From: Sphingobium sufflavum
GTDB taxonomy: Bacteria; Pseudomonadota; Alphaproteobacteria; Sphingomonadales; Sphingomonadaceae
Length of the DNA stretch: 64,000 bases
Direction of reading: 5' to 3'
Assembly (NCBI RefSeq): GCF_021403115.1
Contig: NZ_JAJSSH010000013.1
Location: 50,059 to 114,058, forward strand
A program made the translations under genes and the position numbers. Positions 16,883 through 25,817 of the stretch are shown in pieces. Below the pieces are notes generated by a model, which had not been told where the DNA came from, did not search any database, and saw only the letters and a program-made list of their open reading frames with translations. Each line of letters starts with the position of its first letter. Position 1 is the stretch's first letter.

Positions 16883-18178
16883 TCACGCCTCGACGAGAGC
16901 CGGGGACGGCGTCAGTCTGATCTGCAAGCTGGAGAGGCCGCGGACAATGAAGCTGGGATCGAACTGGAGCCTGCGATTGCCCGGCGTTCCATGCGCAGCC
17001 TCGTCGAGTTCGATGTGAGACGTGTACCGGAACAAATGTTCCATCAGGATACGAACCTCCGCACGGGCCAGTGGGGCGCCCGCGCAGGTGTGGGCGCCTC
17101 GACCGAAAGAGAGATGCTCCTTGATGCGGGGGCGGTTGAGGATGAAGCTGTTGGGATCGTCCCAGCGGCGCGGATCGCGACTGAGCGCCGCGAGCGCGAT
17201 GCCGACCCTCGTCCCGGCTGGAATTTCCATCCCGCCGACGGTCGTGTCTTTGCGGGTCAGCCGGGCCGTGATCTTGGAGGAACCCTCCAGCCTCAGCACC
17301 TCCTCCAGCATGAGCGGGATGAGCGACGGGTCTTCCCGCAGCTTGGCCTGAAGGCCGGGTTCGTCGACGATGTAGCGGATCGCGTTGCCGATCAGCTTTG
17401 CGCTGGTATCCTGACCCGCGCCGAACATGAAGGTCGACAGGTTGACGAGTTCCTTGAGCGTAGGTTTCGTCCCGTCGGGGTAGGTGGCATGCGCCAGTTC
17501 GCTCATGATGTCGTCGCGCGGGTTGTCGATGCGGTCCTGGATGTATTTTTCGAAATAGCTCGCCATCACGATCATCGGATGGGCTTGCGTGCGATAATCA
17601 TTATCGCTGCTGTTCAGGCTGCCCGGTGGCGGCGCGTTCAGATGGAGCTGGATGAAGAACTCGCGATCCTCCCTGGGGACACCGAGCAGATCTGCGACCA
17701 CGGCCGTGACGAAGGGCGTGGCGAGTTCCTGCATCAACTCGCATCCACCGTCGGTCACAACCTTGCGGATCATCTCCTCCGATAGCTCGTCCATATAGTC
17801 TTCGTTCGCCTTGAGGCGGGACGGAATGAACAGCCGGTTGACCAGCGCGCGCAGGTTCGCATGCTGTTCGTCGTCCATGTTGACGAGGAGATCATGGCCG
17901 ATGATTTCCGGTCGATGCGCCTCAAGCTGGGCGCTGATATCCGGACCTTCGGGCTGGAAAGTGAGGGGGCAGGCGGCACCCTGTAGCGCGATCGCGGCGG
18001 AAAAATCGGTGGAGTTGCGGAAAATCTCCAGAGCCTCGGCAAAGCCGGTGACCAGGAGATAATCCTTGCCCGCAGGCCGGTAGATCGGCCCGTGCGCGCG
18101 AACGGCTTCGAAATATTCATAGGGGTCATTGAGAATCGCGGGATCGGTGAAAAAATCCCTGTCTTCCAGGCGTTCCAT
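16883..18178 (-). CDS. cytochrome P450 (class I, bacterial)
   Basis: Soluble monooxygenase inserting oxygen into an organic substrate with electrons from a ferredoxin. 431 residues with I-helix AGQDTS (254-259), K-helix ExxR at Glu293/Arg296 (EEVLRLEG) and the heme loop FGRGAHTCAGAP with ligand Cys365. The N-terminus MERLEDRDFFTDPAIL aligns without gaps with the P450s at 40738 and 59093, so the three are paralogs; this one is the most diverged. An esterase gene follows after 20 bases. A palindrome at 18238-18258, about 60 bases before the start, is shared with the other P450 genes and suggests common control. Confidence 0.97.
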   Translation of the reverse strand: MERLEDRDFFTDPAILNDPYEYFEAVRAHGPIYRPAGKDYLLVTGFAEALEIFRNSTDFSAAIALQGAACPLTFQPEGPDISAQLEAHRPEIIGHDLLVNMDDEQHANLRALVNRLFIPSRLKANEDYMDELSEEMIRKVVTDGGCELMQELATPFVTAVVADLLGVPREDREFFIQLHLNAPPPGSLNSSDNDYRTQAHPMIVMASYFEKYIQDRIDNPRDDIMSELAHATYPDGTKPTLKELVNLSTFMFGAGQDTSAKLIGNAIRYIVDEPGLQAKLREDPSLIPLMLEEVLRLEGSSKITARLTRKDTTVGGMEIPAGTRVGIALAALSRDPRRWDDPNSFILNRPRIKEHLSFGRGAHTCAGAPLARAEVRILMEHLFRYTSHIELDEAAHGTPGNRRLQFDPSFIVRGLSSLQIRLTPSPALVEA

Positions 18179-18237
18179 AATTCTCTCCCAAATCTATTTT
18201 CTACGGCGGACGGTTATGCGCCGATTTTTCCGGAAAC

Positions 18238-18258
18238 TATGCGACATACTGTCTCTTA
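18238..18258. promoter_or_regulatory. cluster palindrome before P450 (16883-18178)
   Basis: TATGCGA-N7-TCTCTTA, a half-degenerate copy of the cluster palindrome TATGCGA-N7-TCGCATA, 60 bases upstream of the P450 start. The left half is perfect. Its sequence also resembles the site at 21220. Confidence 0.5.
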
Positions 18259-18402
18259 GATTTGGGGCGGTCAAGGAGGAATTCCGGTCCGACCTTGTGC
18301 TCCACGAAGTCGGGCGGATTGTGGTGGCCGCCTTCAGATTCATGGGGGCTGCGGCGTGATTGAGTTCCTTGTCTCCTGCTGGTTTCTAAGCGATTCAGGC
18401 GA

Positions 18403-21078
18403 TCAGGGCCGCGTAACCTCGATACCGGACACGATCGCCTGCCCGACGATGGGCATAAAGCGAAGGTCCAGCTGCCCGTCCTTCACCCGAACGGGAATTT
18501 GCCGCCTGATGGCGGTCATTTTTCCTCCGGCGGCGGCGGCAATGTCCAGCCCTTTGATGATGCGCTTCCCGTCCGCGACAATATCAAAACGGCGGAGGCC
18601 GAGGCCTGCCGATGGCTCTATGAAGGTGAAGGTCGCGATATAGTCGCCATTTTCCAACGGGATGCGGTAGCCGAAGCGGCCTTCGCGGACGGTTGCGACC
18701 ATTTCCCGGTCCGGGTTGCCCGCGAGCGCCCCGCGATCCACTCTCGTCCCATCCTCCGCAGGCGCGAAGATGGACCGGGCCGTCCCGCCATCGAAGAAGC
18801 TGTCCGAGCCAAAGCGTCTGCCCTCTGCACTCCCCGCGACGATGGCGCCGCTGTCGATCCTGATGGCATCGGCGGCCTCCTTGCCGAGTTGCCACACGAC
18901 GCTGTCCTCTGTCGGGGCGGCCGCGCCCAGTCCCCGCGCCAACACTTTGTTGGTTCCTGGCACGAGCCGCGCTCCGGTCCAGACACAGATATGCTGCGGG
19001 CAATTGTCAAGGATACCCAGCGACTTGCCGTTGACGAGCAATTCGGTTCGCGGCGTATTGCTGTACACCCGCACGGATGTCACCGGATAGGCCCGGTCGA
19101 CATAGCGGCGGCCATTGATGTGGACGGTCGGCGTGTCGGTCCAGTTTGCCTTGTAGAAATAATAGGCGTCCTTGCGGATCTTTCGGTCGTAGGTGACGAG
19201 GCCCTTCGTATTGATGTCGCGCGCGTCGCCCTCCCCGCGAACGGTGGATGCGAAGTCGAAGGAGTTCCACAGCCATGTCGCCCAGAGATAGGGCTTGCTG
19301 GCCAGCGTCGCCCAATTCTGCTCGTGGATATAGCTTTCATATTCTTCGGGCTGGTTCTTGCCACGGGAATCGGCGGGGCCGCCCATCACATCGTCCGTGT
19401 GGATCGTGGTGGCGCCGCCTGCACCATATTCGGTGACGGACAGGGGTTGATGCGGACGGCGCGCATGAAGCGCATCGAGATGTCCGCCAAGGTCCGCAGC
19501 GGTGCCGAAATACCAGCCGAAATAGCGATTGGCCCCGGCGAGGTCGGTGACTTCCGCGGTCGTCGGGACGCCCACCCCCGAACCATAGGCGCGCAGTTCG
19601 CAGCAGGTTGCCAGCGTGGTTGGGCGGCTGGGATCCTCCGCCTTGGCATAGGCGTTGAGTTCGCGCAGCAAGGGCATGGGATCGGGCACGATGGGATTAT
19701 CCCTGGTGCCACCCAGAAACGCCGGGATGGAATTGCCGAAATCCACTTCATTGGCGATGCCCCATGTCGCCACGGATGCGTGATTGTGGTTCTGGCGGAT
19801 CAACTCCCGCAATTGCTGCCGCGCATTGTCCTTCAGGCCGGGCGATGCGTCCGTCGCGGCGCCGAGCGTCCAGACCGTGACGAGCGGGATTTCGTCCCAG
19901 AGAATCAACCCATATTTATCCGCAAGATCGTGGATGACCTGACCATGTTGATAATGGGTCAGGCGGATCGTGTTCGCGCCCATCTCGCGCATGATATCGA
20001 GGTCGGATTCGATATCCTGCGGCGTCACCGCCCACCCCTTGCCCTCGCGGTCCTGATGATAGCCGACGCCCCGCAGCTTCAGCGGCTGGCCGTTGAGGAA
20101 AAAGCCATGGTCGGGGTCGATGCGTATCTGGCGAATACCGAACGCCTGCTCTGTCCGGTCGAGTATCGCGCCTTTGGACGAGGCCAACTCCACGACCAGA
20201 CGGTGAAGATAAGGATCGGCTGTCCCTTGCCAAAGATGGGGCGTCTTCACACGGAGCGTCGTCGAGATTTCGTCCCCGGATGCGCGTGACAGGGTCAGTG
20301 CGCGGCTTTGCTCTGCCACGGTTTTGCCAGAGGCGTCGAGCAGGCGGAACCGGGCTGTAACCGTTGCCGAGCGTGCGCCATCGTTACGCAGACGGGCGCG
20401 AACATCGACCTGCGCCTCCGCGCTGCTGAGAGCCGAGGTGGTCGCGTAGACGCCCGGTCCGCCAGCATCCATCATGTCGATATGGACCGGATCGGTCGCG
20501 ATCAATGCTACGGGGCGATAGAGGCCGCCATGGATGAAGAAATCCCCCCGTAGCGGGAGCGTATCGAACGTGGACGATCCGGGCATGGGCAGGGAATTGT
20601 CGACTTTTACGAGCAGGCTGTTCTTTTTACCCACCTTCAGCGCCGGCGTGGCATCCAGCCGGAAGCGGGAAAAGCCGCCCTGATGATCGCCCAGCCGTCG
20701 ACCATTCAGCCATATTTCGGCGGTGCGGCTGGCCGCGTCGAACTGAAGCCAGGCGCGCTTGCCGGTAAAGGTCGCAGGGACGGTGAACTCCAGACGATAC
20801 CAGCCGACACCCTGATATTTGCTGACATTGTCAGCGCGATGGAGGTGCTGTTCCGGGTTGGGGGTGTAGTAGCCCACCCGGTTCCATGTGTGGGGCACGC
20901 TGACCTCTGCCCAATCCGTGGCTGGGACGTTTGCGGCGGGGAGTTGGGGAACATCCCCCTGATGGAAGCGCCAGCCTGTCGTGAGAGGAAGGGAGGTGCG
21001 GATGTCCTGAGCGTGGACGGTCGTCGTGGCGATTGCCAGAGCCAATGGGGTCAAGATGGTCCGCATGCCAGTCATCAT
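18403..21078 (-). CDS. secreted GH2 beta-galactosidase-type glycosidase
   Basis: Glycoside hydrolase family 2 enzyme, 891 residues with signal peptide (MRTILTPLALAIATTTVHAQ). Order: jelly-roll sugar-binding domain (GVGWYRLEFTVPATF, WLQFDAASRTAEIWLNGR), immunoglobulin-like domain, TIM barrel with acid/base Glu in WGIANEVDFG and nucleophile Glu in LSVTEYGAGG, then a C-terminal domain ending in a malectin-like fold (LRRFDIVADGKRIIKGL). ATGs at 21078, 21075 and 21066 are all possible; AGAGGA lies just upstream. Activity could be beta-galactosidase, glucuronidase or similar. It diverges from the GH106 gene over a region with two cluster palindromes. Confidence 0.95.
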   Translation of the reverse strand: MMTGMRTILTPLALAIATTTVHAQDIRTSLPLTTGWRFHQGDVPQLPAANVPATDWAEVSVPHTWNRVGYYTPNPEQHLHRADNVSKYQGVGWYRLEFTVPATFTGKRAWLQFDAASRTAEIWLNGRRLGDHQGGFSRFRLDATPALKVGKKNSLLVKVDNSLPMPGSSTFDTLPLRGDFFIHGGLYRPVALIATDPVHIDMMDAGGPGVYATTSALSSAEAQVDVRARLRNDGARSATVTARFRLLDASGKTVAEQSRALTLSRASGDEISTTLRVKTPHLWQGTADPYLHRLVVELASSKGAILDRTEQAFGIRQIRIDPDHGFFLNGQPLKLRGVGYHQDREGKGWAVTPQDIESDLDIMREMGANTIRLTHYQHGQVIHDLADKYGLILWDEIPLVTVWTLGAATDASPGLKDNARQQLRELIRQNHNHASVATWGIANEVDFGNSIPAFLGGTRDNPIVPDPMPLLRELNAYAKAEDPSRPTTLATCCELRAYGSGVGVPTTAEVTDLAGANRYFGWYFGTAADLGGHLDALHARRPHQPLSVTEYGAGGATTIHTDDVMGGPADSRGKNQPEEYESYIHEQNWATLASKPYLWATWLWNSFDFASTVRGEGDARDINTKGLVTYDRKIRKDAYYFYKANWTDTPTVHINGRRYVDRAYPVTSVRVYSNTPRTELLVNGKSLGILDNCPQHICVWTGARLVPGTNKVLARGLGAAAPTEDSVVWQLGKEAADAIRIDSGAIVAGSAEGRRFGSDSFFDGGTARSIFAPAEDGTRVDRGALAGNPDREMVATVREGRFGYRIPLENGDYIATFTFIEPSAGLGLRRFDIVADGKRIIKGLDIAAAAGGKMTAIRRQIPVRVKDGQLDLRFMPIVGQAIVSGIEVTRP

Positions 21079-21108
21079 ATCCTCTCAGGACGAAGGGGCT
21101 GTGGATAG

Positions 21109-21129
21109 TCGCCTCGATTATGCAGTTCA
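21109..21129. promoter_or_regulatory. cluster palindrome before GH2 gene
   Basis: TATGCAG-N7-TCGCATA, flanked by a further matching base pair (ATTATGC / GCATAAT). It lies about 30 bases upstream of the GH2 start, well placed for repression. Confidence 0.65.
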
Positions 21130-21219
21130 TCGTCGCATAATCTGTCTTACCATTGGGAAGTTATCGGTCAAGCAGGTTTGAAGGGGCAGTGTCTCTTGAC
21201 GGGGTGCCGATGGGGAAAC

Positions 21220-21240
21220 TATGCAGTATATTGTCGCTTA
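21220..21240. promoter_or_regulatory. cluster palindrome before GH106 gene
   Basis: TATGCAG-N7-TCGCTTA, about 90 bases upstream of the GH106 start. Together with the copy at 21109 it lets one regulator control both divergent glycosidase genes. Confidence 0.55.
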
Positions 21241-21329
21241 AAGTAAGAAAATAGCGCCCAACGAAGAGCGATGGACGGCAATGCCCGCGCATCTTCGGGG
21301 TGCCGGACAGGATGGATGGGCAACGCAGC

Positions 21330-24300
21330 ATGGCACGGTTGAAACGGTCGGTGAGGGCACTGTGGTTTGCGGCGGGCCTGGCGGCTTGCGGCTGGCCGAC
21401 GATGGGGGCCGCACAAGGCAATTCCGGCGGTGAGGATCGACTGCTGGAGGGCTTTCGTAATCCGCCGGAAAGCGCCCGACCCCGTGTCTGGTGGCATTGG
21501 GTTAACGGCAATATTTCCGCCGACGGGATCGAAAAGGATCTGGAGTGGCTCGCCCGCATGGGCATCGGTGGGGCGCAGGCTTTCGATGTTGCGCGCCCCA
21601 TGCCATCATTGGTCGACCATCCGCTCACCTATATGTCGCCCGACTGGAAAGCCGCCTTCAATGTCGCGGTGAAGACGAGCCGCCGACTGGGCCTGGAACT
21701 GGGCATCGCCAGTTCGCCGGGCTGGTCGGAGTCCGGGGGGCCTTGGGTTCCGGCGGCGGACGGCATGAAAAAGTTGGTCTGGAGCGAAACCTTCGTAAAG
21801 GGTGGGCGGCGATTCCAGGGCGTGCTGGCCACCCCGCCGTCGGTTGCCGGTCCCTATCAGGGATTGGGCGGCGAAACGCATCATGGCACGCAGGCGACGG
21901 ACTATTATCGTGACGCCTTGCTGCTCGCCGTCCGTGAGGATCGTGCCGAGGGTGCGGTGCGTGCCCATGACGTGACGGTCAATGGGCAGGTGATTGATGG
22001 CGGACCGCTTCAGGACGGGCGGCTTGACGATGGTATCGCCCTGCCGGGTGCCTTATCGTCGGGGCCGGGTTCGATCCAATATGCCTTTGCGGCCTCCACG
22101 ACCATCCGCTCGGCGCGGCTCTTTGTCGCGAACCTGCCCGGATCGACGTTGTCGGGGCCTCTCATTCCCCGGCTGGAAGCCAGCGACGATGGCATTGGCT
22201 GGCGCAGGGTGAGCGACTTCACCCTGTCCGCCGTGCCGACGACGGTCAGCTTCGCGCCGGTGACCGCGCGGCAGTTCCGCCTGCTGTTCGTGCGGGGGAA
22301 GCCCGGCGATGTGTCGGGCTTTACCCCGGCACCGGGCGTCGACATGCGGAGTGCAGCGGGTCTGGGCGGCGGCGGCGGCGCCAAGCCGGTGGTCGCCGAC
22401 TTCCAGCTTTCCACGCAGGCGCGGGTGAACGCCTTCGAGCGCAAGGCGGCGTTTGCTATTGCTGACGATTATTATCAACTCGACGGACAGGTCGGGGATA
22501 ATGCCAAGGGTATCGAGCCGGGATCGGTCATCGACCTCACATCGAAAATGGCGGGCGACGGACGGCTCGACTGGACTGCGCCAAAGGGCAACTGGCGGAT
22601 CCTGCGGATCGGCTACTCCCTGACCGGCAAGACCAACGCGCCCGCGACGGTGGAAGCCACTGGGCTGGAGGTCGATAAATATGATGGGGCAGCCGTCGAA
22701 CGCTATCTCACGACATATCTGGGCACCTATCGGAGCATAACAGGGCCGGGCGCCCTGGGCGGGCAGGGTCTGAATGCGTTCGTGACGGACAGCACGGAAG
22801 TGCGGCCCGCCAACTGGACACCCAATCTGATTGCGCAGTTCCAGCGCCTGCGCGGCTATGATCCCCGCCCCTGGCTGCCGACGATGACCGGCATCATCAT
22901 CGGATCGCGCCAGCAGAGCGATGCCTTCCTCTATGATTTCCGGCGTACGCTGGGCGAACTGGCGGCAAGCGAGCATTATGGCACGATCGCGCGGGTCGCG
23001 AAGGCGGAAGGGATGACCGTCTATGGCGAAGCGCTGGAGGGCAACCGCGCCATCTCATCACTGGGCGACGACCTCGATCTGCGGCGACATGCCGACATAC
23101 CGATGGGGGCAATGTGGTCGTTTGGCGCAGGTGGTCCCCGGCCGCATTATCTTGCCGACATGCGCGGTGCGGCATCCGTGGCCCATCTTTATGGCCGTCC
23201 CATTGCGGCTGCGGAGTCACTGACCTCGATCATGCAGCCCTGGGCCTTTTCCCCGGCCGACCTTCAGCCGATGATCGACATGGAGTTCCTATCGGGCGTT
23301 AATCGCCCGGTGATCCACAGCGTCGTCCAGCAACCACGCGACGACCGCAAGCCGGGCATGTCCTTGCAGGGCTTTGGCCAGTTTTTCGGTCGGCATGAGG
23401 CGTGGGCGGAACTGGCGAAGCCGTGGATCGACTATCTGTCGCGGACGAGCTACCTGTTGCAACAGGGGCGTAACGTCGCCGATGTCGCCTATTTCTATGG
23501 CGAGGAAACGCCGGTGAGCGTGCTGGCCGCAGAGGGCTATCCGGCCGATGTGCCGCACCAGAATGGCTATGATTTCATCAGTGCCACCGGCCTTCTTTCG
23601 GAATTGTCGGTGGAAAAGGGGGAGATCGTCAGCAAGGGAGGCGCGCGCTATCGGGGCATCTACCTTGGCGGCACCAGCACCCGTATGACCTTGCCCGTCC
23701 TCAAACGCCTGGGTGAGCTTGTCGAGGCGGGGGCGACGGTGATCGGTATGCCACCGATCGGCTCCCCCAGTCTGGTCGATGACGCAACAGAGACGAATGC
23801 GTTGACCCGCCGTCTTTGGTCTGGCGGCGGCGATACGAAAATCGGGCAGGGGAGGGTCATCGCCAGCCGCGATGTTGCCGCTGCACTGGCCTCCGCCGGG
23901 GTAGAACCCGATTTTGCAGTCATGGCCAATGCGGCAGGAGCCGATATTCCGTTCGTCCACCGCACGATTGAGAATGGGGAGATCTATTTCCTGTCGAACC
24001 GGAAAGCCCGGACGGAGAGTTTCGAGGCGCATTTTCGGGTCAAGGGACGCATCCCCCATATTTGGCGCGCTGCGACAGGAGAGATCACGCCCGTGAGCTA
24101 TCGTATCGAGGGGAGCGGGACGATTGTGCCATTGGAAATGGCGCCTCATGAATCCTTCTTTGTGATCTTTCGCCAGCCTGTGAAGGAACGGCAGGTGAAT
24201 GTGCCGAAGATGCGGCTGAGCACCGTGACCGGGATCGTCGGTCCCTGGACGGTGTCGTTTGAACCGGGACGGGGAGCGCCCGCAAGCATCCCCCTCGACC

Positions 24301-24710
24301 GATTGATGTCGCTGTCCGAGCATCCGTCGCCGGGTGTCAAATATTTCTCCGGCATGGCGACCTATGAAACGCGCTTCACGCTATCCTCGGCTATCACCGC
24401 GGACCGGCGGCCTTTGCTCCTTGATCTGGGCAAGGTCGGTGATGTGGCGGAAGTCACCCTGAACGGGCGGCTAGTCGGGACGGTCTGGAAAGCGCCCTAT
24501 CACCTCGATGTCAGACCATTCCTGCGGGCTGGAGATAACAGGCTTCGTGTGCGCGTGGCGAATTTGTGGGTCAACCGACTGATTGGCGATCAGCAGCCCG
24601 GAGCGGAAAAGGTCACGGCCACGGCCATAGCGACCTACACGGCCAAGGCCCCGTTACGCTCTTCCGGGCTTGTCGGGCCGGTTTCGCTCCTCCGCAAAAG
24701 CTCTGACTAG
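21330..24710 (+). CDS. GH106-type glycosidase (alpha-L-rhamnosidase family)
   Basis: Large secreted enzyme resembling GH106 alpha-L-rhamnosidases, which release terminal rhamnose from plant glycosides and polysaccharides. Family hallmarks: ARPRVWWHWVNGNISADGIE near residue 50, KLGLELGIASSPGWSESGGPW-like segment (RRLGLELGIASSPGWSESGG), VTDSTEVRPANWTPN and a C-terminal jelly roll (LNGRLVGTVWKAPYHLDVR). The signal region is MARLKRSVRALWFAAGLAAC; the Cys could make it a lipoprotein. The ATG at 21330 is preferred; GTG 21300 and ATG 21312 are in frame. About 1126 residues, normal for the family. Specificity for rhamnose is inferred from the family. Confidence 0.88.
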   Translation: MARLKRSVRALWFAAGLAACGWPTMGAAQGNSGGEDRLLEGFRNPPESARPRVWWHWVNGNISADGIEKDLEWLARMGIGGAQAFDVARPMPSLVDHPLTYMSPDWKAAFNVAVKTSRRLGLELGIASSPGWSESGGPWVPAADGMKKLVWSETFVKGGRRFQGVLATPPSVAGPYQGLGGETHHGTQATDYYRDALLLAVREDRAEGAVRAHDVTVNGQVIDGGPLQDGRLDDGIALPGALSSGPGSIQYAFAASTTIRSARLFVANLPGSTLSGPLIPRLEASDDGIGWRRVSDFTLSAVPTTVSFAPVTARQFRLLFVRGKPGDVSGFTPAPGVDMRSAAGLGGGGGAKPVVADFQLSTQARVNAFERKAAFAIADDYYQLDGQVGDNAKGIEPGSVIDLTSKMAGDGRLDWTAPKGNWRILRIGYSLTGKTNAPATVEATGLEVDKYDGAAVERYLTTYLGTYRSITGPGALGGQGLNAFVTDSTEVRPANWTPNLIAQFQRLRGYDPRPWLPTMTGIIIGSRQQSDAFLYDFRRTLGELAASEHYGTIARVAKAEGMTVYGEALEGNRAISSLGDDLDLRRHADIPMGAMWSFGAGGPRPHYLADMRGAASVAHLYGRPIAAAESLTSIMQPWAFSPADLQPMIDMEFLSGVNRPVIHSVVQQPRDDRKPGMSLQGFGQFFGRHEAWAELAKPWIDYLSRTSYLLQQGRNVADVAYFYGEETPVSVLAAEGYPADVPHQNGYDFISATGLLSELSVEKGEIVSKGGARYRGIYLGGTSTRMTLPVLKRLGELVEAGATVIGMPPIGSPSLVDDATETNALTRRLWSGGGDTKIGQGRVIASRDVAAALASAGVEPDFAVMANAAGADIPFVHRTIENGEIYFLSNRKARTESFEAHFRVKGRIPHIWRAATGEITPVSYRIEGSGTIVPLEMAPHESFFVIFRQPVKERQVNVPKMRLSTVTGIVGPWTVSFEPGRGAPASIPLDRLMSLSEHPSPGVKYFSGMATYETRFTLSSAITADRRPLLLDLGKVGDVAEVTLNGRLVGTVWKAPYHLDVRPFLRAGDNRLRVRVANLWVNRLIGDQQPGAEKVTATAIATYTAKAPLRSSGLVGPVSLLRKSSD

Positions 24711-24730
24711 CCTCATTTACGGTATGGCGA

Positions 24731-24771
24731 CGATTATATCTATGCGATCTATATTCGCATAGATATAATCG
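24731..24771. promoter_or_regulatory. 41-bp perfect palindrome with cluster motif
   Basis: Perfect 17-base arms around a 7-base centre (24748-24754). The inner part is the ideal cluster motif TATGCGA-N7-TCGCATA (24741-24761), extended outward by CGATTATATC on the left and its complement on the right. It lies between the GH106 stop and the SDR gene at 24910. It may be the strongest operator of the set, and as RNA it could also end GH106 transcription. Confidence 0.75.
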
Positions 24772-24909
24772 TGCATTATCCTGGTCAGGCGGAGAGTCGC
24801 TGCGCGGCACGCACTCCGGCTGAACGGACGAACCTGTCTGAACAAATGCTTTCAGACCAAATATCTACCCATGTTTTTCTTCTCCGATCATAATTCTTCA
24901 AAGGTGTAA

Positions 24910-25725
24910 ATGATGGCAGTCAAGGATGTTTCCAGTCATTCGGTAGGGGATCTGATTTCGCTCGCGGGCCGCTCCGCTGTCGTGACGGCGTCGGCATGGG
25001 GTCTGGGCAAGGCGACCGCGAGACGACTGGCGGAGGCGGGGGCATCGGTCCTGATCGCGGATCTGGACGAGGACGCGGCGGCTACTACGGCACGCGATTT
25101 GAGCAGCACCTATGGCGCAAATGTCATCTCCGTGAAAATGGATGCCAGCGATCCCGCGGCGATCACGGCGGTGGCGGATCTGGCGCTGAAGGAATTTGGC
25201 AAGATCGACATCTGGGTCAATAATGCTGGCCTGCCGTCCTTTTCGCCGCTCCTCGATCTGGAGGAGGACGAGTGGGACAATATCATGGCGATCAACCTGC
25301 GCGGAACATTCGTGGGTGCGCGGGAAGCCGCACGGCGGATGATCGCCGCGGCGCATGGGGGCGTGATCGTCAATGTGGCGTCACTGGCCGGCGTGCGTGG
25401 CATCTCGCCAGGACAGGCCGCCTATGTCAGCTCGAAGCATGGCGTGGTGGGGATGACCAAGCAAATGGCCATCGAACTCGCGCCGCACGACATTCGCGTG
25501 CTGGCGGTGGCTCCGGGCTTCTGCCTGACAGAATCGACCATGCATCTGGCGGAACTGGATGAGGAAACCCTCAAGGAAATCCCGATCCCTGGTATCAGCA
25601 GCAGCCGCCTCGGCCGTGTCGGCGTGGCGGATGATATTGCGCGCGCCATCCTGTTCTGCGCATCGGACCTCTCCACCTTCATGACCGGCACGACGATGGT
25701 GCTGGATGGTGGCATCTCCGTCTGA
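24910..25725 (+). CDS. SDR-family oxidoreductase
   Basis: Short-chain dehydrogenase/reductase of 271 residues. The glycine motif is altered to TASAWGLGKATA (usual TGxxxGIG), still compatible with NAD(P) binding. Other motifs are normal: VNNAGLPSFSP, catalytic Ser in IVNVASLAGV, YVSSKHGVVGM with Tyr and Lys, and PGFCLTES. The C-terminus reads TGTTMVLDGGISV. AAGGTG lies five bases before the ATG at 24910. The 41-bp palindrome is 140 bases upstream and a hairpin terminator follows, so this looks like a single-gene unit of the palindrome regulon. It may oxidise a sugar or alcohol group of the shared substrate. Confidence 0.94.
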   Translation: MMAVKDVSSHSVGDLISLAGRSAVVTASAWGLGKATARRLAEAGASVLIADLDEDAAATTARDLSSTYGANVISVKMDASDPAAITAVADLALKEFGKIDIWVNNAGLPSFSPLLDLEEDEWDNIMAINLRGTFVGAREAARRMIAAAHGGVIVNVASLAGVRGISPGQAAYVSSKHGVVGMTKQMAIELAPHDIRVLAVAPGFCLTESTMHLAELDEETLKEIPIPGISSSRLGRVGVADDIARAILFCASDLSTFMTGTTMVLDGGISV

Positions 25726-25735
25726 CAAGTCAGTT

Positions 25736-25769
25736 CTTTGGGCCGTAGACATTGTGCTGCGGCCCAAAG
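25736..25769. terminator. hairpin between convergent genes
   Basis: Perfect 10-bp stem CTTTGGGCCG / CGGCCCAAAG with a 14-base loop between the SDR gene (plus) and the beta-propeller gene (minus). Probably a two-way terminator. Confidence 0.7.
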
Positions 25770-25817
25770 GCCCTCGGTTGCCCGTATTGCTTTATTCGGT
25801 AGATATTATCCGCAGCC

